This document shows positions 53,235-61,100 of a stretch of 64,000 nt of DNA, in pieces. Every line of letters starts with the position of its first letter. Position 1 is the first letter of the stretch. The notes under the pieces were generated by a model. That model was not told where the DNA came from, made no database searches, and worked only from the letters and a program-made list of their open reading frames with translations. Made by a program: the position numbers and the translations under genes. Source of the stretch: Bin5 sp965204705. GTDB lineage: Bacteria; Chloroflexota; Anaerolineae; Caldilineales; Caldilineaceae. The DNA is taken from assembly GCA_965204705.1 (NCBI GenBank), contig OZ242006.1:4650001-4714000 (forward strand). Direction: 5' to 3'.

Positions 53235-55444
53235 CTGCATCTGCACAGGCGGCTTCAGGGCAAGCGGCGAATGCGTCGGCCCGGTTCGGTACGTTTGGGG
53301 GCGTGTTTACGCCGAACGTGCTGACGATTCTGGGGCTGATCCTGTTTTTGCGGGCGGGCTGGGTTGTAGGCCAGGCCGGTCTTGTTGGCGCGCTGATGAT
53401 CGTTTTGATTGCGAACGCGATCAGTTTTCTGACGGGGTTGTCGCTGTCGGCGATCGCGACATCGATGAACGTGCGGGCGGGCGGCAAGTATTACCTGATT
53501 TCGCGGACGCTGGGTCGTGAAATCGGCGGGGCCATAGGCGTGCCACTTTATCTGTCGCAGGCGATCTCGGTTGCCTTTTACATTATCGGTTTCACCGAGT
53601 CGTTGGAGGGCATAGCCTTCGTCAGCCAGATCGACGCCAGGGTGCTTTCGACATTGATTGCTATAGTCTTCGCCATTGTGGCGTTCATCGGCGCGGACTT
53701 TGCGATCAAGATTCAGTATTTCATTCTGGCAGCGCTGATTGCGGCGCTGCTTTCATTCTTTGGGGGAGGCTGGTTTTCGATTCAGGCTCCGACGCTGACG
53801 GCCAACTATGGCGAGGGCATGAGCTTCTGGAGTGTTTTTGCGGTCTTTTTCCCGGCTGTAACGGGCATTGCGGTGGGCGCGAGCATGTCGGGCGATCTGA
53901 AGGATCCGGGGCGGAGCATACACAAGGGCACACTTTTTTCGGTGATGTTTACGGCGGTAGTTTATTTTCTCTCGGTCGTCTGGCTCTCATTGCATGGCAG
54001 CCCGGATGAGCTGAAGAGCAATACGCTAATAATGCGAGACATCGCGCTGTTTCCGCCGTTGATCCTGATCGGCGTGTGGGCGGCAACGCTGTCGTCGGCG
54101 CTGGGCAGCATTGTGGCGGCGCCGCGCACGTTGCAGGCGATGGCTTCCGACGGGATCGTGCCGCGGGTGTTGGGTTCGCGGCTGGGGAGCAGGACTGAGC
54201 CGCGCGTGGGCGTCCTGATCACGGCGGGGATCGCGTTTGCGGTGATCTGGGCCGGTGATCTCAACGTGGTGGCGCCGATCATCACGATGTTTTTCCTGAA
54301 CACGTACGGGATGACGAACCTGGTGGCGGGGATCGAGAAGCTGGTGGGGAATCCCAGTTTCCGGCCGCGGGCGAAAATCCATTTCAGTTTCTCGTTGCTG
54401 GGAGCGGCCGGCTGTTACGGGGCGATGTTCGTGATCAATCCCGGGGCGACGGTGGTTGCCATTCTGATCAGCTATGGAATTTATTTTTACCTGGAACGGC
54501 GCTCGACGATTCGCACGTGGGGCGACGTGCGCAGCGGGATCTGGTTTGCGCTGGCGCGGCGGTCGTTGCTGAATCTGGAGCGGTCGGTCTTTCACGCCAA
54601 GAACTGGAGGCCGAACATTCTGGTGTTTACGGGGCAGCCGCATAACCGGGCGCCGCTGGTGGAGATAGCGAATCTGTTGAGCCGGGGGTATGGCATCGTT
54701 TCGTTCTACCAGTTGCTGGTGGGGGATATCGATCAGCTGGCAAAGAGAAGGCTGCGCAGCATTGCGCGGCGGCAGATTCGCACGTTCATCCAGGAACAGG
54801 ACATGACGGCCTTTGCGGAGGCGGACATTGTGGAGAACTTTTACGCGGGTGCGGTGACGGTGTGCCAGTCTCACGGTGTGGGCGGGTTGGAGCCGAACGC
54901 GGTGCTGATGGGTTGGAGCGATACGGAGGGCGGCCGCACACTTTCGCTGCGGCTGCTGTCGACGCTGTTCGAGCTGGAAAAGTCGGTGTTGTTCCTGCAT
55001 CACGACGAGAAGCGCGGCTTCGGCAACCGTCGGGTGATTGACGTGTGGTGGCGCGGGCGCAGCGGAAACGGCGATCTGATGCTGCTGCTGGCGCACATTA
55101 TTTCGCAGAGTCCGACGTGGGACGGGTCATCGATCCGGCTGCTGCAGACTCTGCCGCGGGGAGAGGGGCGGGAACAGGTGGAGGCCCACCTGCGGGCGCT
55201 GTTGGACAGGGTGCGGGTGAATGCGGAGCCGGTGGTCGTGGTGCCGCCGCGAGGTGAGCTTTTCCCGGATACGGTGAAGACGTGGAGCAGGGATACGGAT
55301 TTGACGTTGCTGGGGATGAACCGGCCGGATGCGGAGGAGCGCGCGACGTACGGCAATCAACTTAATGGCTGGTTGAGCGCGGTAGGGACGGTGTTGCTGA
55401 TTCATAGCGGACAGACGGAGGACTTGCTGGCTCCAGACGATTGA
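53231..55444 (+). CDS. SLC12-like amino-acid/cation-chloride transporter
   Basis: A 737-residue membrane protein of the APC superfamily. The N-terminal GVFTPNVLTILGLILFLRAGWVVGQAG is the hallmark of the cation-chloride cotransporter (SLC12) branch, followed by about 12 helices up to residue 430. GGKYYLISRTLGREIGGAIG and FFPAVTGIAVGASMSGDLKDPGRSI also fit. The last about 290 residues form a soluble domain like the cytosolic C-terminus of SLC12 proteins (NWRPNILVFTGQPHNRAPLVEIA). The substrate could be K/Na-Cl or amino acids. It is translationally coupled to the glycosylase gene. Confidence 0.9.
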   Translation: MTASAQAASGQAANASARFGTFGGVFTPNVLTILGLILFLRAGWVVGQAGLVGALMIVLIANAISFLTGLSLSAIATSMNVRAGGKYYLISRTLGREIGGAIGVPLYLSQAISVAFYIIGFTESLEGIAFVSQIDARVLSTLIAIVFAIVAFIGADFAIKIQYFILAALIAALLSFFGGGWFSIQAPTLTANYGEGMSFWSVFAVFFPAVTGIAVGASMSGDLKDPGRSIHKGTLFSVMFTAVVYFLSVVWLSLHGSPDELKSNTLIMRDIALFPPLILIGVWAATLSSALGSIVAAPRTLQAMASDGIVPRVLGSRLGSRTEPRVGVLITAGIAFAVIWAGDLNVVAPIITMFFLNTYGMTNLVAGIEKLVGNPSFRPRAKIHFSFSLLGAAGCYGAMFVINPGATVVAILISYGIYFYLERRSTIRTWGDVRSGIWFALARRSLLNLERSVFHAKNWRPNILVFTGQPHNRAPLVEIANLLSRGYGIVSFYQLLVGDIDQLAKRRLRSIARRQIRTFIQEQDMTAFAEADIVENFYAGAVTVCQSHGVGGLEPNAVLMGWSDTEGGRTLSLRLLSTLFELEKSVLFLHHDEKRGFGNRRVIDVWWRGRSGNGDLMLLLAHIISQSPTWDGSSIRLLQTLPRGEGREQVEAHLRALLDRVRVNAEPVVVVPPRGELFPDTVKTWSRDTDLTLLGMNRPDAEERATYGNQLNGWLSAVGTVLLIHSGQTEDLLAPDD

Positions 55445-55564
55445 ACGGCAGTTTTTAGTTTTTGGTTTCGAGTTTTTAGTGGGTTTGCTCGTAGGCGGCG
55501 GGTGATAGAGTTTTTGAAGTTTGGAGGGCCTGGTTGTTCGGTGCGGGCCCATTTGTTTCCCAGC

Positions 55565-55593
55565 GACTCCGCTCATGGGCGGAGTCCTTTTTT
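55565..55593 (+). terminator. Rho-independent terminator after the transporter gene
   Basis: GACTCCGC (55565-55572) pairs with GCGGAGTC (55579-55586) across TCATGG, followed by CTTTTTT. It lies about 120 bases after the transporter stop, so it may end that transcript or a separate short RNA. The 55445-55681 gap has no gene. Confidence 0.8.
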
Positions 55594-55681
55594 GCCTTTA
55601 GTGTGCTTGGATTTAAGCTCATTTGGTACGTACTTTCTTGGTAGTCAACACAGTGGTAACGAAAGGACTTGAATTGGACGA

Positions 55682-56044
55682 ATGAAGGGTTCACGCAGCT
55701 ATCGCGATCTCATCGTATGGAGAAAGGCCGTGGACCTGGTCAGCCTGATCTATATCTCTACGCGCGCTTTCCCCAAGGAGGAAATGTATGGACTAACGTC
55801 GCAAATCAGGCGCGCCGGCGTGTCAATTGCGGCGAATGTTGCCGAGGGGCAAGGTAGAAACAGCAAGGGGGAATTCCGGCAGTTTCTGGGCGTCGCGCAG
55901 GGCTCTTTGGCAGAACTGGAAACTCTGTTGACGATAGCCGGCAATTTGCAGTATCTCACTGGGCCGTGCGCCAGCGAACTCTTGACGAAGTGCGAGGAGA
56001 TTGTCAGACTCTTGGCAGGCCTGAAGAATTCGCTCAACAGATAG
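55682..56044 (+). CDS. Four-helix-bundle protein of the S23 (23S rRNA intervening sequence) family, copy A
   Basis: A 120-residue protein with the family core SYRDLIVWRKAVDLVSLIY, LTSQIRRAGVSIAANVAEGQG and GVAQGSLAELETLLTIA. Members form a pentameric four-helix bundle and occur inside rRNA intervening sequences or alone; they are related to the Avd protein of diversity-generating retroelements. Function of the free-standing form is not known. It stands alone with a ribosome binding site GAAAGGA. A clear paralogue lies at 57239. Confidence 0.9.
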   Translation: MKGSRSYRDLIVWRKAVDLVSLIYISTRAFPKEEMYGLTSQIRRAGVSIAANVAEGQGRNSKGEFRQFLGVAQGSLAELETLLTIAGNLQYLTGPCASELLTKCEEIVRLLAGLKNSLNR

Positions 56045-56332
56045 CTTTGTCATTTGTTGGATTCCTCCTCCTGCGGCGGGAAAAGTCTAGTTTTCGAATT
56101 TGGCAGCATCCATCCTGCGGCAGGGCTATTGTTCCCTTAGCGGCTGTGCTATACTGCGCACGATGGGCCTTAACGGCCTTACCTACCTTTAGTACACTTA
56201 GGTTAACAAAGCGCATCCGATTCCGCCGGGCCACGACTTGTAGCGGAGGGGCAGCGCTTTATCTATCATTCCTTTGGCTGGCTTTCGGGGTAGCGGAGGG
56301 CCGGCACGCCATCCTAACCGGAGAAAAAGACG
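56045..56332. other. Intergenic region before the aldolase gene
   Basis: 288 bases without a supported gene. TATACT at about 56151-56156 could be a -10 box, but the nearest TTGTTC is only about 15 bases upstream, so this is weak. CCGGAGAAAAAGACG just before 56333 supplies the ribosome binding site of the aldolase gene. Confidence 0.4.
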
Positions 56333-57118
56333 ATGCGCGCGAATCCGATTCGCAAGTTGCTCGACGAGGGCAAACCGACGCTGGCAACCCACATTCACAG
56401 CGTGTGGCCGAATGTGGTCGAGGCGCTGGGCCATACGGGGCTGTACGATTATGTGGAGTTTGTGGCCGAGTATGGAACGTATACGCTGCACGATTTGGAC
56501 AACATTTGCCGGGCAGCTGAACTGCACGGGCTGGGATCGATGATCAAGATCGACTGGGCCAACAACGAGTTTGTTGCGCAGCGGGCGGTGGGGTCGGGAT
56601 TCAACAGCGTGCTGTTTTCGGACGTGCGTTCGGCGGCGGGCGCGGCTGACTGTGTGAGCTATGTGCGGGCGGATACGCCGCATGCGGGGGGCACGTTCGG
56701 CGTAGCGACGCGGCGGTTCTCGTATATGAGGTACGGGGGCAGCGGGGCGTATGTGCAGGCGCTGGACGATATTGTGGTGGCTCTGATGCTGGAGAAGAAG
56801 CCGGCGCTGGATGAGTTGGACGAGATTCTGGCGGTGGAGGGGGTGGAGATGCTGCAGTGGGGCCCGTCCGATTTTTCGATGAGTATCGGAAAGGCGGGAC
56901 AGCGGGACGATGCTGAGGTGGCGGCGGGGGCGCAGAAGGTGATCGATGGCTGCCTGGCGGCGGGTGTTCATCCCAGGATTGAGATTGGCACCGCGGACGA
57001 TGCTAAGCGTTATTTGGACATGGGGGCGCGGCATTTCTGCATCGGCACGGATATCGCGATCCTGCACGGATGGTGGCAGAAGGAGGGGGAGAGTATGCGG
57101 AGGGCGTTGGAGGGCTAG
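56333..57118 (+). CDS. HpcH/HpaI-family aldolase
   Basis: A 261-residue pyruvate-aldolase-like barrel. Residues around THIHSVWPNVVEALGHTGLYDYVEFVAEYGTYTL, KIDWANNEFVAQRAVGSGFNSVLFSDV and WGPSDFSMSIGKAG match the HpcH/HpaI plan: the last resembles the common I-G-P-x-D-L-S motif. The family cleaves 2-keto-3-deoxy acids with a divalent metal bound to a Glu and an Asp; here the metal-binding Glu and Asp were not assigned with certainty, as VEFVAEYG replaces the usual D-x-EH motif. The stop codon runs into a tandem repeat. Substrate unknown. Confidence 0.8.
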   Translation: MRANPIRKLLDEGKPTLATHIHSVWPNVVEALGHTGLYDYVEFVAEYGTYTLHDLDNICRAAELHGLGSMIKIDWANNEFVAQRAVGSGFNSVLFSDVRSAAGAADCVSYVRADTPHAGGTFGVATRRFSYMRYGGSGAYVQALDDIVVALMLEKKPALDELDEILAVEGVEMLQWGPSDFSMSIGKAGQRDDAEVAAGAQKVIDGCLAAGVHPRIEIGTADDAKRYLDMGARHFCIGTDIAILHGWWQKEGESMRRALEG

Positions 57119-57183
57119 GGGAACTGCGGGGAACTGCTAGGGGAACTGCGGGGAACTGCGGGGAACTGCGGGGAACTGCGGGG
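57117..57183 (+). repeat. 10-bp tandem repeat GGGGAACTGC at the end of the aldolase gene
   Basis: About six and a half units of GGGGAACTGC, with a CTAG insertion making CTAGGGGAACTGC appear twice. It starts at the aldolase stop codon (57116-57118), so the repeat is untranslated or has supplied the stop. The period of ten is not a multiple of three. Confidence 0.9.
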
Positions 57184-57238
57184 TTGGACGAGCAGCTTGG
57201 TTGTTGGATGGTAGCAATGGGGTTTGGAGGGAGTTTCG

Positions 57239-57616
57239 ATGGGATATATCGGGTCGTATCGTGATTTGAAGGTGTGGCAGAAGTCGATGGATATGACAGT
57301 GCGGACTTATGAGGTAACGAGGGGCTTTCCGTCGGAGGAGAGGTATGGACTTACTTCGCAGATGCGGCGAGCGGCGGCCTCGGTACCTGCAAATATTGCG
57401 GAGGGGCGAGAAAGACGTTCTACAGGGGAATTCCTACAGTTCCTTGGTATTGCGCGAGGATCTTTGGCCGAACTTGAAACCTTTCTGACTTTATCGGGAA
57501 GGCTGGGTCTTCTTCAGAGTGAGCCCGGCAACAGCTTGTTGGGCGAATGCGCTGAGATCAACAGAATGCTAGAGAGCATGATGCGGGCGCTCAAGCGCAA
57601 AGTGGAAAGTAGGTGA
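57239..57616 (+). CDS. Four-helix-bundle protein of the S23 family, copy B
   Basis: A 125-residue paralogue of the protein at 55682. Core motifs SYRDLKVWQKSMDMTVRTYE, LTSQMRRAAASVPANIAEGRE and GIARGSLAELETFLTLSG are kept; the two are roughly half identical by eye. ATG 57239 follows GGAGGGAG; a TTG at 57224 would place that site inside the gene. The paralogues flank the aldolase gene in the same orientation. The function of free-standing members is unknown. Confidence 0.9.
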   Translation: MGYIGSYRDLKVWQKSMDMTVRTYEVTRGFPSEERYGLTSQMRRAAASVPANIAEGRERRSTGEFLQFLGIARGSLAELETFLTLSGRLGLLQSEPGNSLLGECAEINRMLESMMRALKRKVESR

Positions 57617-58186
57617 CCGCTGTGGATAGTGGACGAGCCCCGGTCAAGTCGCTTAGCGTGCGCAGGAGGTTTATGACAGCGGCGTTTTGTACGAGGCTGG
57701 TTCGGAGACAGGTCTAGACCAGTTCAACGGTTTCGGCTGCGCCGAATTTTTCTTCTGCGCGATTTTGCCGTTCTGCAGGCACGCGAGTTCTTGATTCCAC
57801 ATTCCAAATATCGGGGCATTAGTTGAAGGCGGCAGATAACTGCCGCCTTTTTGCGTGCTTGTCTGTTGGGGGAGTGGGTGTCGGGCGGGACGGGTTGAAT
57901 GGCGCGTGGTTTTGGGGGATTTGAGAGGACGGAGTCCGGACGGGCGGGCCCCCAAGCGGCTACGGCGGAACCCAGACGGTAGGGTAGTGGTGGGGGGCGT
58001 TGCGGGGGGAATCCCCCCGCACAAGGGAGGCCGCTTGCGGCCGACCGCCCGGAACTGCAGCGGTTAGTGATCAGTGGACAGTGGTCGGTAACTGCGGCGA
58101 TTGATTGAGAATGGGTGTGGGAAGGAGAGAAGAGAGAGGGTTGCTGGCGGCAGTGGGATGGATGAGGGGGTCGGGGGGTGACTGGG
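57617..58186. other. Gene-free region with a terminator and a solo hairpin module
   Basis: 570 bases without a supported gene. It holds a strong terminator (57826-57853), a solo double-hairpin module (core about 57991-58047, GCGTTGCGGGGGG to GGCCGCTTGCGGCC) and a heptamer tract (about 58057-58090). Short frames here are compositional. Confidence 0.6.
57826..57853 (+). terminator. Rho-independent terminator
   Basis: AAGGCGGCAG (57826-57835) pairs with CTGCCGCCTT (57840-57849) over ATAA, followed by TTT. It is about 210 bases after the last gene stop, so it may end a long untranslated tail or a small RNA starting in the gap. Confidence 0.85.
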
Positions 58187-61100
58187 TTAGCGCGGCAGGT
58201 AGGGGCCCCAGGATGGCGCGCCTTCGTCTGAGGTCTGGCGAGTCAGACGGATGGGGTCTGAACCGTCGGCGTTCATCACGTAAACGTCAAGAATCTGATT
58301 GCGGCGCGACTCGAAGGCGATCTTGCTGCCGTCGGGCGACCAGGATGGGTCGGCATCCCAGCCAGGGTAGGTCGTGAGGCGGGTGAGACCCGAACCGTCG
58401 ATATTGATCAGGTAGACGTCAGTAGAGCCGGCCCGGCCAGAAGTAAAGGCGATGCTGCGGCCGTCGGGCGACCAGTCGGGGTGTGCATCGGATTCGGGAT
58501 GGGTGGTGAGGCGAGCGGGACCGGTGCCGTCGACGTTTATGAGGTAGAGGTCAAGGTTGTTGTCACGGAAGGACTCGAAGGCGACTCTGTTGCCATCGGG
58601 CGACCATGTGGGAAACTGATCGGAGTGGGAATCGTCGGTGAGTCGGGTGAGGTTGGAACCATCGGCGTCCGTCAGGTAGATCTCCCAGTTGCCGTCGCGG
58701 AAGGACTGAAATGCAATTCTGTTGCTGTCGGGCGACCAGACGGCGAGGGTATCGGATGCCGGGTGGTTGGTAAGGCGGGTGAGGTTGGAACCATCGGCGT
58801 TCATCAGGTAGATCTCCCAGTTGCCGTCGCGGAGAGACTGAAATGCGATTCTGCTGCCATCGGGCGACCAGGCGGGATAGCGATCAGATGCAAAGTGATT
58901 TGTAAGCCGGTTCCAGGATTGACCGCTATCGCTGGTGGCGTAGATTTCATAGTTGCCGTCGTTGTAGGCGTGGAAGACGATCCGCGACTGCGTATCGGCG
59001 GCGGGTGATGTTACGGTGGCAGAGAGGCGCTGCGACCAAGGGCCGTAGACGCCGGCAAGGTTAACGGCGCGTACCTGGTAGCGGTAGGTTTCGCCTACAG
59101 CCAGATCGTCGTGTTTGAAGCTTGTGCCTGTGAGGTAGTGGCCGCCAATCTGCAGCCGGTTTTCGGCTGCGTCCCATGCCCACAGTTCATATCGTGCTGC
59201 GCCGGACACTTGGGTCCAGGTCAGTTGGACTTCGCCGGCGGCCGCTTGTACGTTGAGTTGGGGAGCGGTCGGAGGCGGTGTTTGGGCCAAGGGACGAGGG
59301 GAGCGGCTCCAGGATGGATCGACGTCTCTGGCAGGGTTATCCGTGAGGCGGGTGAGGCCGGAGCCGTCGGCGTTGATGGCGTAGATCTCCCAGTTGCCTG
59401 ATCGATCGGAGGTGAAGGAGATTCGACTGCCGTCTTCCGACCAGGTGGGATACAGATCGTCTGCGAGATTGTAGGTGAGACGTGTTGTCCCGGTGCCATC
59501 TGCGTTGATTACGTAGATTTCGTGAAGGCCATTATAGCCGGATTGGTAAGCAAGCTTGTTGCCGTCGGGTGACCAGGAGGCGAACCAATCATTGAGAGGG
59601 GAGTAGGTAAGACGGATGAGGCCTGAACCGTCAATGTTCATCAGGTAGATCTCATTGTTTCCGTCGCGGCGGGAGTAGAAGGCGATTCTGCGGCCGTCGG
59701 GCGACCAGGCTGGGAACCCATCCCATTGGGGCTGGTTGGTCAGACGCGTGACTTCGGTACCATCGTCCTTCATCAGGTAGATTTCACCGTTTCCGTCGCG
59801 GGTTGATTCAAAGGCGAGCCAGGCGCCGTCGGGAGACCAAGAGGGGTATAAGTTCGATCGGTAATGGTCGGTGAGCTGGGTGAGGCCGGTGCCATCGGCG
59901 TTGATGACGTAGATCTCCCAATCGACGACGCGATCTGAGACAAACGCGATTCTGGCGCCGTCGGGCGACCAGACGGGAAACCAATCGTTGAATGAACTGT
60001 TGGTAAGACGGGTCAGCCCGGCGCCATCGGCGTTCATGATGTAGATTTCGTCGTTTCCGTCGCGGTCGGAGGTGAATGCGATCCGGGCCGGGACGCGGGC
60101 CTGGGCAGCGTTGAGGGATGCGGAGACGGGTTGCGACCACTCGCCTACAACGCCATCGGCATCCACCCTTCGCACCCGATAGGTGTAGTCGATACCGGCC
60201 TCAGGAGCGATGTGCTTGAATGTGACGCTCCTGAGGTTGTAGCCGCCGATTTGTACCCAGCCGCCGGCAGTTGTCCACGACCAGAGTTCGTAGCGCACGG
60301 CGGCGGTGACGGGGGTCCACCTGAGTTGGATTTCCCCCTGTTCGGCCGCGGCCGACAGTACCGGTACGGTAGGGACCGGCAGACTCACAATGGGGGCAGA
60401 GGAAGGTCTCCAAGATGGGGCAACATCGCTGGCTGGGTTTTCCGTCAGACGGGTGAGGCCTGAGCCGTCGATGTTAATGACGAAGAGCTCCCTATCGCTG
60501 TCGACGAAAGCGGCAAATGCCATCCGATTGCCGTCAGGCGACCAGGAGGGGTTGGAGGTACCATCAATTGCTTCGGTAAGGCGGGTGCTTCCGGAGCCGT
60601 CGGCGTTCATGATGTGGATGTTGTGGCGCCTGTCCTGGGTACGCACATATGCTATCTTGCCACCGTCAGGGGACCAGGCGGGGCTGAGATTTCCTTCAGG
60701 ATTGTGGGTGAGGCGGGTGAGCCCCGTACCGTCAGCATTCATCACGTAGATTTCAGAGTTGCCGTCTCGATATGAAGTAAATGCAATCCTCTTGCCGTCG
60801 GGCGACCAGGCGGGCGTACTGTCATGTTCGGGATGGTCGGTTAGACGAATGGCGCCGGCGCCGTCGGCGTTCATCACGTAGATTTCAGAATTGCCGTCAC
60901 GGGTTGAAGCAAAGGCAATCCTCTTGCCGTCGGGCGACCAGGACGGATTCTCGTCACCACCAGGACAGTTGGTTATATTGACGGGACCCGTGCCATCGGC
61001 GTTCATGACGTAGATCTCAAAGTTACCGTCGCGGAAGGAATCAAAGGCGATCCTGTTGCCGTCAGGCGACCAAGCGGGACTGTTATCCCATGCAGTGTGG

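Noticed and set aside
55682..57616. Possible diversity-generating retroelement because S23 proteins resemble Avd
   Set aside because: No reverse transcriptase, template repeat or variable repeat is present nearby; the two proteins are typical free-standing S23 members.
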